From: CAYUCJ01 sp049282265 | Lineage (GTDB): Bacteria; Desulfobacterota; DSM-4660; Desulfatiglandales; Desulfatiglandaceae | Direction: 5' to 3' | Assembly (NCBI GenBank): GCA_049282265.1 | Contig: JBAPTR010000214.1 | Location: 1 to 30,553 of the forward strand | DNA: 30,553 nt | In this document: positions 8,618 to 16,717 of the stretch, one piece after another | How the letters are laid out: each line of letters begins with the position of its first letter | How positions within the stretch are numbered: position 1 is the stretch's first letter | Notes under the pieces: generated by a model | The model's input: only the letters and a program-made list of their open reading frames with translations | Told to the model about the DNA's origin: nothing | Databases searched by the model: none | Position numbers and translations under genes: made by a program

Positions 8618-10780
8618 ATGGATTCTTCAAATATTTTTCAGCAAGCCGGTTGGGTGAATGACGCCATGGAATACGGATGGGATGCTGTCCAACGATCCAT
8701 CCTCTTTACGGATACCCTTCGAAAACGGGGGAATACCTATTTTGAAACGGTTGAAAAGGGACTGCCGCCGGTTCTGGTGTTCGACTATGAGGTCATTCTC
8801 GATGCCAGGACCTTTGACAGGCCGGCGAATTATGCCCTGTCCCGCATCGTACCAAGGGAAGGAGATACCGTTGACGAAACGAAACGGCCCATCGTTGTCA
8901 TAGACCCCAGGGCCGGAAACGGTCCCGGTATCGGCGGATCCAAACAGGATTCCGAAATCGGCGATGCATTGGCCCAGGGCCATCCCGTTTATTTCATCCT
9001 CTTTTATCCGGACCCCATACCCGGCCAGTCCCTTGCCGATGTGGAGGCGGCAGAAATACGATTTATCGAGCATATTGCAGAACGCCACCCCGAATCGCCG
9101 AAACCAGCGGTGATCGGCAATTGCCAGGCGGGGTGGGCGGTCGCGCTTCTTGCCGCGGACCGTCCCGGACTGACCGGTCCAATCGTGCTCAATGGTGCCC
9201 CCCTTTCATACTGGTCCGGCGTGCATGGGAAAAACCCCATGCGGTACGCAGGAGGCCTCCTTGGAGGGGTCTGGACAACATCTCTCCTGTCCGATCTGGG
9301 CAACGGGAAATTCGACGGCGCCTGGCTCGAGGCCAATTTTGAGGACCTTAATCCGGCAAACACCTTGTGGGGGAAGCAGTACAACCTCTATTCCAGGGTG
9401 GATACCGAAGAGGAGAGATTCCTCACCTTTGAAAAGTGGTGGAACGGTTTTTCCTTCATGACCAAGGAAGAGCTGCACAGCATCGTGGAGAATCTCTTTG
9501 TGGGTGATCGGCTGGAACAGGGAGAGGTGACTTTGCGCGACAAGAAAAACCTTCACTTAATGGATATTGAGGCACCGATCCTCTTATTTGCCTCCGAGGG
9601 AGACAACATCACGCCGCCGCAACAAGCCTTTGACTGGATCATGAAAACGTATGGCTCCGTGGAAGAGATAAAGCGTCAGAGAAAAGTCATCGTCGGTCTC
9701 CTGCATCCGCACATCGGTCACCTGGGTATTTTTGTAGGCGGCAAGATAGCGAAGAAAGAGCATAAGGAGATCATCAAAAGCATTGACATGGTCGAAACGC
9801 TCCCACCGGGGCTCTACGAAATGATTATCGATGCCGGAGATGAGAAACAAGGATTTACCGATTACCATGTCCGTTTTGAGGAGCGGGATTTCAAGGCTAT
9901 TATGGCCCTAAACGATGATGTGAATGTGATCCGAAAAGAAGATGTAGATTTCAGGCATGTCGCAGCCATTTCGGAAATGAATGACAGCCTCTATCAGGTC
10001 TTTGTCAGTCCCTGGGTGAAGCTGTGGACCACTGAATTTACAGCCGAGGTCTTCAGACAACTCCATCCCCTGCGGGTGAGGACCTATTCCTTTTCCGATC
10101 GAAACCCTTTGCTCCCCCCTTTCAAGGCAATGGCGTCGATAGTAAAAGAAAATCGCAGGCCGGTATCGCCGGACAACCCGTTTTTGGCCATGGAGAAGAA
10201 TGTCTCGGCCTCCATGGAAATCGTGCTGAACCTATACAAGGATATCCGGGACAATGCCGGGGAACTCATGTTTAACCTGGTGTATGGAAATCCATGGATG
10301 AACCTCTTTCTCCCCGTGACCGGGAAAGAGGAAAGCCGGAAAGACCTCAGGGAAAAAAAGAAGAAAGAAGCAGGGCTGACTCGGACCGACAGGGAACACT
10401 GGCTTGGCCTCGTGGAAAAAGGAGGATTTGCCGAAGGGGTCATTCGTATGGTGATGGCCCTTGCAAAGCCGGACCATTCCATTGACCGGGACAAATTGAT
10501 TGAAGATGAACGGATATTGGAGACGAGCAAGAGGATGAAAGGGATGAACAAATCGGACTTTATAAGAATCGTGCAAGAGCAGAGCCGCATCCTTCAGGTC
10601 GATGAGGACAGTGCCCTAAAGGCGCTTGCCACACTCATTCAGGGGCCTCAGAAACGCAGGGAAGCCCTGGAGATTGTCAGGCAGGTCATGCTCGCCGACA
10701 AAAACCCGTCCGCCCGGGAAAAATTCATTCTGGAGAAAATAAGGGGCGCACTGGACCTGAAGTTGTCACGTGCCGCTTGA
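8618..10780 (+). CDS. DUF3141 protein, PHA-synthase-like alpha/beta hydrolase
   Basis: A 720-residue protein of the DUF3141 family, often labelled 3-hydroxyalkanoate synthetase-like; its reaction is not established. The central part has an alpha/beta-hydrolase layout: GNCQAGW at 167-173, placing Cys169 where PHA synthases have the nucleophile of their G-x-C-x-G-G box, then Asp329 in SEGDNITPP, then His365/His368 in HPHIGHLGIFVG. These make a plausible Cys-Asp-His triad. The C-terminal 300 residues are charged and helical, with a Lys-rich patch near residue 580. There is no signal peptide. GGAG precedes the ATG, and the gene follows the transacylase by 66 bases in what looks like one operon. 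Context suggests the protein uses or makes an acyl-CoA or acyl-phosphate-linked compound; that is inference. Confidence 0.85.
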   Translation: MDSSNIFQQAGWVNDAMEYGWDAVQRSILFTDTLRKRGNTYFETVEKGLPPVLVFDYEVILDARTFDRPANYALSRIVPREGDTVDETKRPIVVIDPRAGNGPGIGGSKQDSEIGDALAQGHPVYFILFYPDPIPGQSLADVEAAEIRFIEHIAERHPESPKPAVIGNCQAGWAVALLAADRPGLTGPIVLNGAPLSYWSGVHGKNPMRYAGGLLGGVWTTSLLSDLGNGKFDGAWLEANFEDLNPANTLWGKQYNLYSRVDTEEERFLTFEKWWNGFSFMTKEELHSIVENLFVGDRLEQGEVTLRDKKNLHLMDIEAPILLFASEGDNITPPQQAFDWIMKTYGSVEEIKRQRKVIVGLLHPHIGHLGIFVGGKIAKKEHKEIIKSIDMVETLPPGLYEMIIDAGDEKQGFTDYHVRFEERDFKAIMALNDDVNVIRKEDVDFRHVAAISEMNDSLYQVFVSPWVKLWTTEFTAEVFRQLHPLRVRTYSFSDRNPLLPPFKAMASIVKENRRPVSPDNPFLAMEKNVSASMEIVLNLYKDIRDNAGELMFNLVYGNPWMNLFLPVTGKEESRKDLREKKKKEAGLTRTDREHWLGLVEKGGFAEGVIRMVMALAKPDHSIDRDKLIEDERILETSKRMKGMNKSDFIRIVQEQSRILQVDEDSALKALATLIQGPQKRREALEIVRQVMLADKNPSAREKFILEKIRGALDLKLSRAA

Positions 10781-10969
10781 TACGGGAGTTTATCGGGTGT
10801 AGGACAAACATCTCAATTTACTCTTTTCCAATTGAATTTAGTCGGAAAAGACGGCGCCCTCTCGACGGTCGCCAAAGGAAAACCCTCAAGACACTGAGCA
10901 TCGCCGACACTTCTGAAGCGGGGGAAGCCACAACCCCTTCGGGAAAAGAGGCGTTTGAATCCCACATGC

Positions 10970-11335
10970 TCATTCGTTCAACAATTTCCTGACACAGGCC
11001 TTGAGATCCGCAATCTTTATGGGTTTCGAAAAAAAGTCATCCGCACTTTTTCGAAACGCTTCAACAGCGGCATCCAGGCTTGCGAACGCGGTAATCATGA
11101 TCACCTTGATTTCCGGAGATGCCTTTTTTATCGTGTTCAGGACCTCCATGCCATCAATGTCCTTCATCTTTAAATCGGTAATGACCACGTCAAATTTTTC
11201 TTCTTTTAATCTTTCAAAGGCAGGCTTTGCATCCAGAAAGGACTCCACTACATACCCGTCTTGCCCGAAAGAACTCTTTATCATTTTGCCCACGATGTTC
11301 TCATCATCAATTACCATGATTTTATAGCCGTTCAT
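10970..11335 (-). CDS. Single-domain response regulator (CheY-like)
   Basis: Receiver domain only, 121 residues, with no output domain. The acidic pocket Asp10/Asp11, the phosphoacceptor Asp54 in VVITDLKMKD, Thr82 and Lys104 in FFSKPIK are all present, so it should be phosphorylatable. It lies 11 bases after the histidine kinase, which is its obvious donor. Its own AAGGAGGGG sits just before the ATG and overlaps the end of the kinase gene. Without a DNA-binding domain it must act through protein contacts or pass phosphate on to another component not encoded here. Confidence 0.95.
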   Translation of the reverse strand: MNGYKIMVIDDENIVGKMIKSSFGQDGYVVESFLDAKPAFERLKEEKFDVVITDLKMKDIDGMEVLNTIKKASPEIKVIMITAFASLDAAVEAFRKSADDFFSKPIKIADLKACVRKLLNE

Positions 11336-11346
11336 TTTTCCCCTCC

Positions 11347-12750
11347 TTATGTTGTATACACTGGTAATTCTATCGTGAAAGTTGTTCCAATCCCCACCGT
11401 GCTTCTCGCCACTATTGTCCCTTTATGCTTTTTAATGATGCCATAACTGATAGACAAACCCAGTCCCGTCCCCTCCGTCCCCTTGGTACTGAAGAACGGA
11501 TCAAAGATATGGGCCAAGAATTCAGAGGGAATTCCTTTCCCTGTGTCTTCGATCTCTATTACAATATGATTCTTGTCTTCCGCAAGATTCGTCCGAAACC
11601 AAACCGTGTCTCCTGCAGACATTGCGTAAGTGGCATTGGTAAGCAGATTCACCAACACTTCCCGAATCTTATCTTCATCAATGAAAACAGGAGGAAGCTT
11701 GTCTTGAAGGGTCAATTTGGTCTCAATCCCGGACACATCGAGCATATTCTGCACCAGTTTAAGGGAGCGTCTCACAACATCATTGATATCAGAAACTCGA
11801 AAATTCCTTTCCTTGGTTCTCGAAAAATCCAACAGGTCCTGAACAATTCTCCTGATCCTCTCGCTTTCCTCCAGGATTGTCTTTACATAATCGACTTTAT
11901 CTTCCTCGGAAAGATGCTCTAAGAGTTCTAAATAGGTCTGGGCCACCATGGAAATATTGTTGAGCGGATTCCCCAACTCGTGTGCCACGCCCGCAGTAAG
12001 CGTTCCCAGGGATGCCAGTTTTCTCGATTGTATGAGCTGCTCTTGTCCGGTCTTCAGTTCTTCGCACATCGCGTTAATGGCCGCCATAGCGGAACCCAGC
12101 TCATTTTTGGGTATCTTTCCTTCAATATTCGCAAAGTTTCCGTCAGATATGGAATTCGCCGTTCTTTCTATCCGTCGAAGATTTCTGAACATCCGTGAAA
12201 AAAACAAATAGCTGCTCATGATGGCAACAAAGATAACAAGGCCGAAAAAAGACAATAATGTCCTTTTTGAAGCCGAAATAATGTTATTCACCTCTTGTCT
12301 CTCAACCCTTACCATCCGCTCAGAAAACAGTCGTAATGTCCTCCCCGCCTCCCGGACGGTTTTTTCTGCTATTTTTGTATCCTTGCTCCTTTCATCGGTC
12401 TTCCCTACCTTCGCAACTGTCTCTTCATATCGCTTGAGGTCCAATTGAAGTTTTTCGAAATTTTCATCGCCGATGGCCTTGATGATATTTGGCCTCATAC
12501 TTTCAATGGTCAGATAGCTCTCCTGGATGTCCTTCCTGATGCGTGGAAGCGCTGCATCATCTTTATAGAGGAAGTAGTTTTTCTCCGAAAGTCTCATTTG
12601 CAGAAAAGATGCATTGAGGCTGTCTGCTATTTCAACAAAACGCAACTTAGCGAGAAGAAGATCAAATTCATGGTAGGAAAACGCGGCTACCAGGATGATA
12701 GAAATGATCCCGAGGGTATTTGCAAGTATTATTTTGTGTACCAGCTTCAT
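11347..12750 (-). CDS. Membrane sensor histidine kinase
   Basis: Membrane-bound two-component sensor kinase of 467 residues. Helix one covers about residues 6-24 and helix two about 164-185, enclosing a helical periplasmic sensor region of some 140 residues without a recognised ligand domain. A HAMP linker follows, then the phosphoacceptor helix with His257 in AGVAHELGNPLNN, then the ATPase domain with its N box (NLLTNATYAM), G1 (DTGKGIP), F box (FDPFF) and G2 (GTGLGLS). The ATG at 12750 follows GGGGAC at suitable spacing; a TTG start at 12765 is possible but weaker. It lies 50 bases downstream of a kinase-like/BON gene and is followed by its response regulator. The signal sensed is unknown. 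Confidence 0.95.
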   Translation of the reverse strand: MKLVHKIILANTLGIISIILVAAFSYHEFDLLLAKLRFVEIADSLNASFLQMRLSEKNYFLYKDDAALPRIRKDIQESYLTIESMRPNIIKAIGDENFEKLQLDLKRYEETVAKVGKTDERSKDTKIAEKTVREAGRTLRLFSERMVRVERQEVNNIISASKRTLLSFFGLVIFVAIMSSYLFFSRMFRNLRRIERTANSISDGNFANIEGKIPKNELGSAMAAINAMCEELKTGQEQLIQSRKLASLGTLTAGVAHELGNPLNNISMVAQTYLELLEHLSEEDKVDYVKTILEESERIRRIVQDLLDFSRTKERNFRVSDINDVVRRSLKLVQNMLDVSGIETKLTLQDKLPPVFIDEDKIREVLVNLLTNATYAMSAGDTVWFRTNLAEDKNHIVIEIEDTGKGIPSEFLAHIFDPFFSTKGTEGTGLGLSISYGIIKKHKGTIVARSTVGIGTTFTIELPVYTT

Positions 12751-12800
12751 AACCGTCCCCGACAAAAACAGTACGCATCCGTAAAGACATCCTGTCGTGA

Positions 12801-13598
12801 TCAGTAAACGGGTATGACGTCCACCTGTACATCCTTTACGCCCGGCATTTCCAGGAGAATGCCACGAATGTCATCCGTGAGGGCTTCCTCCTGCTGCAGG
12901 CTCCTCTTTATATGCACTATAACCGCTCCATCCTCGGCAGAAACTTCGACATCAGCATAGAAATTCATCAGGTCTGATTTAACCTTTGCGGCGAGGCTTT
13001 CGTCTCTTAGAATCCTCAGCATTTCAGTGCTCGTTTGAAAAGAAGGAAGTTTTACCGTCGTTAGGATCTTGTCGACCGCATCATCAATGGTAAGGCTGCC
13101 GATCACTATCCCAAGGTCATACATGCTGAGATCCCAAGGGTCTTTGCTGTGGAAATACATTGCCCATTTTTTTCGATCTTTATCGAATTTCTCAATACTT
13201 TTTAATGCTTCCTTCTTTGAGATATCTGCCCTTTGCATGGTCTCCTTTACCCGTTCCTCGACAGTCGCAGAAATCATGACCTTCAAGATATTTGGGATCC
13301 CCTCCAGCAAAAAATGACCTGCTAACGCATGATAAACCACATTATCTCTTGCCGCAAATTCCAAAAGCGCCGACCGGATGTACGCGATGTATTTCTTTTT
13401 TCCATAGCTGAAACGGTCCCGGAGTGTCGGCGCATTTTCAACAGCCTGGCGCAGCCAATTCTCCGGAATATCAAATTCTTGCGAAGCCAGACTGATAACT
13501 TCCTCGGAGATACATTCATAGTTCAGTTCCTGTGCCACTTTCTCAGCGATCTTCTTGCCATGGCTGTAAGAAGCCCTGGCGATAGCGATGATAGACAT
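12801..13598 (-). CDS. Cytidylate-kinase-like protein with BON-like C-terminus (copy 1)
   Basis: A 265-residue protein with two apparent parts. Residues 1-190 resemble the cytidylate-kinase-like family (P-loop NTPase relatives): the N-terminal IIAIARASYSHGKKIAEKVA stands where the phosphate-binding loop is expected but has degenerate glycines. Then comes LAGHFLLEGIPNILKVMISA, matching the family core. Residues about 200-265 have the pattern of a BON domain: a short helix, strands with a central Gly (EDGAVIVHI) and a closing GVKDVQVDV. The substrate is unknown and true nucleotide kinase activity is doubtful. GGGAGG before the ATG supports the start. It is a paralogue of the gene at 15675-16481. 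It lies between the DUF1634-like gene and the histidine kinase on the same strand. Confidence 0.8.
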   Translation of the reverse strand: MSIIAIARASYSHGKKIAEKVAQELNYECISEEVISLASQEFDIPENWLRQAVENAPTLRDRFSYGKKKYIAYIRSALLEFAARDNVVYHALAGHFLLEGIPNILKVMISATVEERVKETMQRADISKKEALKSIEKFDKDRKKWAMYFHSKDPWDLSMYDLGIVIGSLTIDDAVDKILTTVKLPSFQTSTEMLRILRDESLAAKVKSDLMNFYADVEVSAEDGAVIVHIKRSLQQEEALTDDIRGILLEMPGVKDVQVDVIPVY

Positions 13599-13682
13599 GC
13601 TAACCTCCCTTGGTTTACAAAATCTAAAAGCAACACCTAAAAAATGCCCTCTTTTAATGCGTTGGCTCTCATGGGCATTTCA

Positions 13683-14102
13683 TCAGCCTATGGGAATGAG
13701 CCCCAATACCCCGGTCAACACTATCAAGCCACAAATCAGGGCCAAAAACCCATATAATTTGTCGCCCTCCTTGAAAAGAACAGCAGACGAAAGAAAAAGC
13801 GCCGGCACAACTGAAAAAACCGCCAGAGAGATCCCAAAGGCACTCAAACCATCCCCGCTTGCCAGATGGGCAAAGTACCAGTGCCCCATGGGCAGCGAAC
13901 CGGTGATGCCCTGCCAGATTTGAGAAGGAGACTTGCCCGCCCACACTGAAGACAGCCAATAGGAAACAGGCACATAGTTATTCTTGGTAATAAAGGCTAT
14001 CACAGAGCCGATAATGACGATCAAAGAGCCAAACATCACACCCCAGTAGATGATTTGTCCATAGACCACGCCGGCAAAAGGAGCTTTTAATTTATTTTTC
14101 AT
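13683..14102 (-). CDS. DUF1634-like small integral membrane protein
   Basis: A 139-residue membrane protein with a helix near residues 12-36 (IYWGVMFGSLIVIIGSVIAF), a mid-protein loop rich in Trp, Ser and Gly, and two further helices covering about residues 80-139. The size, topology and position directly after a TauE/SafE gene match DUF1634 proteins, which are often TauE partners; the assignment is by pattern and context and not certain. The start at 14102 is set by AGGAGG five bases before the ATG; an upstream in-frame start overlaps the TauE gene. It is 25 bases from TauE and probably co-translated as an accessory subunit. Confidence 0.72.
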   Translation of the reverse strand: MKNKLKAPFAGVVYGQIIYWGVMFGSLIVIIGSVIAFITKNNYVPVSYWLSSVWAGKSPSQIWQGITGSLPMGHWYFAHLASGDGLSAFGISLAVFSVVPALFLSSAVLFKEGDKLYGFLALICGLIVLTGVLGLIPIG

Positions 14103-14127
14103 AATTTCCTCCTGCAAATGGGCATAC

Positions 14128-15225
14128 TTATCCCAAAATGGGGATATGTATCCCGAATGCACCTTCCAACCCGCGTGCGATAAGTTTCACGGATGAAAGA
14201 ATGAGAATAAAGATCAAAATTTTTCGCACAAAGGCTGCCCTGATCCTGATTAAGAGATGCGCTCCCAAAATCCCGCCAACCACATGCCCCAGCATCCATG
14301 GGGCTGCGAGAATGGCAACAAGCGCACCGTAGGTGATGTATGTCCAGATGGCGGTAGCATCGCTGATGGCCAGAAGGACCCCGCTGCAGGCAGCCGCGAT
14401 CTTGACCGGAGCCATCATGACGAGATTAAGCGTTGCGGTGAGAAAGGCCCCACCTCCCATACCGAAAAATCCGCCTATGAAGCCAAGAAAAATAAAGATA
14501 ACTGCTCCCGGAAGCGCCCGCACCAACCGGTAGTCAACAACTTTTCCAAGAGAGCCCTCCCAATAGGAGCCCTCCAGTCCAAGCTTTGTGGAAAGTGGAT
14601 CAATCTGGTCCGGTTCGGGATATTCTGTTTTCCCTCCGCCCGTGAATAAAAACCAGGCGATAACAAGCATGAGAACCCCAAGAGACAGACGAACCAAACC
14701 ATCGCCTACTGCACCCAGGGCGTCGTGCAGATATATGGCACAAACGCTCCCTGCAAGGGCACCAACGGCGATGGGTACGCCGCAAAAAAACACAACTCTC
14801 AGGTTGGCCAGTCTGCTTTTCATAAATGGTCCCGATGAAATCAACCCGCCGAACATGGCCACCACCAGACCCGTGGCCCTGATGACCAGACTGTCCATGG
14901 AGGTAAAACCCAGCATAATGGGCGTAAAGATAACGCCCCCCCCTATACCCGCGATAACTGCGATGATTGCAATGGCGGTACTTATTAGAAATGAGCCCAC
15001 GATAATGAGCCACATGGATAAGGGATCAAGGATTTGGGTCCCTTGGACTTTTGAAAATACGACCATCACAGTATAGCCGCCAATCAGTAACATAATGAGA
15101 ATCGTTAATTCCGGGATACTGGTCACTAGCCCCGTGAAAATGCTTCTTCTTTTCCGTCTGCCCCTTACCTTTTCGTCTTCTCCCTTTTTCTCTATGGCAG
15201 CTGACACCGGCTCTGCATGCCCCAT
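14128..15225 (-). CDS. TauE/SafE family sulfite/organic-anion exporter
   Basis: Polytopic cytoplasmic-membrane protein of the TauE/SafE (former DUF81) family, 365 residues with about eight helices in two halves. Members move sulfite, sulfoacetate or other sulfur or organic anions; the substrate here is not readable. The glycine-rich first-half motif AGIGGGVIFTPIML and its second-half counterpart FIGGFFGMGGGAFLTATL are clear. The start at 15225 has GGGGAGG eight bases upstream, whereas an in-frame start 35 codons earlier lacks one. About 35 charged residues precede the first helix. The DUF1634-like gene follows closely. In a presumed sulfate reducer or syntroph, sulfur-anion transport is a reasonable inference only. 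Confidence 0.9.
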   Translation of the reverse strand: MGHAEPVSAAIEKKGEDEKVRGRRKRRSIFTGLVTSIPELTILIMLLIGGYTVMVVFSKVQGTQILDPLSMWLIIVGSFLISTAIAIIAVIAGIGGGVIFTPIMLGFTSMDSLVIRATGLVVAMFGGLISSGPFMKSRLANLRVVFFCGVPIAVGALAGSVCAIYLHDALGAVGDGLVRLSLGVLMLVIAWFLFTGGGKTEYPEPDQIDPLSTKLGLEGSYWEGSLGKVVDYRLVRALPGAVIFIFLGFIGGFFGMGGGAFLTATLNLVMMAPVKIAAACSGVLLAISDATAIWTYITYGALVAILAAPWMLGHVVGGILGAHLLIRIRAAFVRKILIFILILSSVKLIARGLEGAFGIHIPILG

Positions 15226-15674
15226 ATGAAATGCCTCCCCAATTTGCCTCTGACTTTTAAAATTAGAATTTGAAGGACTGCGCTCCCAAGAACCAGATTT
15301 TTCGTGCCCGGTTTCGCAGTTGGGAAGCAATGTCTTCAGTGTGGTATCCGCAGGTTCCGTCTACACTGCCCGATTCCGCTGAAAGTCTTCTATGCCATTA
15401 TACACAATCATGTCAAAAGAAAAATGTCCCTGAATGGGACTTGGTAAGCAGACAAGCCAATCGGTCATACCCCGTATTTTCCATCCACGGTTTGTCCAAT
15501 GACCGATCGAATCGAAAAAGGCCATCCCTGGACTTTCTTTCTCACGGAAACTGAAAAGTGCTACTCTCGGTTTCCTTAAAAATCAACGGTTGGCAAAGCA
15601 CCCCATTGATTTGCGTGCCCATCCATGGGCGTGATGATGACTTTTTGCAGAGTCATCAATGATTCCCAAAACCA
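15226..15674. other. Intergenic region between TauE and kinase-like copy 2
   Basis: A 449-base stretch without a convincing gene. It should carry the promoter for the TauE-led minus-strand operon and the 3' end of the kinase-like copy 2 transcript. Visible elements are a small dyad GTCCC/GGGAC (15426-15440), a perfect TATAAT on the minus strand (15402-15397), and two adjacent hairpins near its right end. A 94-codon plus-strand frame here has no ribosome site or protein-like composition. Confidence 0.5.
15617..15658 (-). terminator. Two adjacent hairpins downstream of kinase-like copy 2
   Basis: TGATGACT/AGTCATCA (15635-15658, 8-bp stem, 8-base loop) and GCCCAT-CC-ATGGGC (15617-15630) lie just past the stop of the minus-strand gene ending at 15675. 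Neither is followed by a T-run on the minus strand, so they may be transcript-end structures rather than intrinsic terminators. Confidence 0.35.
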
Positions 15675-16481
15675 TCAATCAACAAGGTCTTTGGGTTTCA
15701 CGCCCACCTTCACTTCCTTTACACCCTCGACTGATTTGGCGATAGCTTCTATATCTCTTATGAGCCCTTCTCCTTCGGTGAGCAATGCCGACGTATGCAC
15801 CTGCACGATACCTTTGGAAGCGACAACATCGACGTCGGGCTTCATATCCATGAGCGCAGCCTTCACTTCGGCTCCAATGCAGAGGTCTTCCATGGCCTGT
15901 TGTGATTCAGGGGTTGTTCTAAATGTATCGAGGGCCACGGTGTTACAGATAACATCGGCTGCATCGTCTGTTGTCATCTTTTTGATGTGGGTCACGATAT
16001 CGTAAAGGCTCGGGTCCCAGGTGTCTATCCCATAGAGGTATTTGCTCCATTTTCTTCGTTCTTCATCGTCGTGTTTTAAAATGCGAAGGGCCTCCTTCCT
16101 TGGAATGTCTTCACGTCCCACCTCACTCTTGACGCGCTCCTCAATGTCGGCAATGATTCTGACTTTCAGCACATGAGGAATATCTTTGGCGAAAAAGTGG
16201 CCGGCCAGCCCACAATAGACCACATTGTCTTTCCGAAAGTGCTGGAGAATTGCAGACCTTACAAAAGCAATGTACCTATCCTTCTTGTAGCCGAATCGAT
16301 CGAGAATAGATGGCGCGTCATGAATAGCCCGGACCAGCTTGATCTCGGAAACATCGAATTCCTTTGAAGCCTCCAGAAGCACATCGCGTGAAAGACACTG
16401 ATACCCTAATTTGTCGGCGACTTTTTCTGCCACTTCTTGTCCCCTGCTATATGACCCCCTGGAGATCGTTATGATTGCCAT
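15675..16481 (-). CDS. Cytidylate-kinase-like protein with BON-like C-terminus (copy 2)
   Basis: Paralogue of the protein at 12801-13598, 268 residues and the same architecture. The N-terminal IITISRGSYSRGQEVAEKVA is closer to the cytidylate-kinase-like family P-loop than copy 1 is. It is followed by VVYCGLAGHFFAKDIPHVLKV-type core sequence, an Arg/Lys-rich helix (DDEERRKWSKYLY) and a WDPSLYDIV segment that both copies share. The last 65 residues show BON-like strands with GIVQVH and GVKEVKVGV. GGAGG nine bases before the ATG supports the start. It is separated from TauE by 449 bases, so it is probably a separate transcript. A regulatory or phosphoryl-transfer role near the transporter is conceivable, but nothing shows it directly. 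Confidence 0.8.
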   Translation of the reverse strand: MAIITISRGSYSRGQEVAEKVADKLGYQCLSRDVLLEASKEFDVSEIKLVRAIHDAPSILDRFGYKKDRYIAFVRSAILQHFRKDNVVYCGLAGHFFAKDIPHVLKVRIIADIEERVKSEVGREDIPRKEALRILKHDDEERRKWSKYLYGIDTWDPSLYDIVTHIKKMTTDDAADVICNTVALDTFRTTPESQQAMEDLCIGAEVKAALMDMKPDVDVVASKGIVQVHTSALLTEGEGLIRDIEAIAKSVEGVKEVKVGVKPKDLVD

Positions 16482-16717
16482 GACCCATTTCCTCCTTAAA
16501 CACGTCTAAACATGCGTTTATTTTAATCCCAATGCTCTTTTCGTTGCTCCATAACTTACATCTATTGTTCATTAAATGCAATAGCCCTTCCTTCTATTTG
16601 TGGTCAAAACCTTTCCGAATTGTAATCTTTTTGAAATGCAGGAGAAATTTTTTGTTCCTATAGTCTTCGTAAAGTTATCAGGGAAGGCCTTGCAATGAAA
16701 AGAAGGAGGAAAAAAGC

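Noticed and set aside
10915..10940. GAAG/GGGG...CCCC/TTC dyad between convergent DUF3141 and response regulator genes
   Set aside because: The stem is short, bulged and lacks a T-run on either strand, so it is too weak to call as a terminator.
10777..10992. 71-codon plus-strand frame after the DUF3141 gene
   Set aside because: It overlaps the DUF3141 stop, has low-complexity basic composition and runs into the response regulator gene on the other strand.
15397..15416. Perfect TTGACA and TATAAT on the minus strand upstream of TauE
   Set aside because: The two boxes are only 8 bases apart, too close to act together. TATAAT alone may be a -10, but no good -35 lies 16-18 bases before it.
15270..15554. 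94-codon plus-strand frame in the TauE upstream region
   Set aside because: It begins at TTG with no ribosome site, and its composition looks like translated non-coding DNA.
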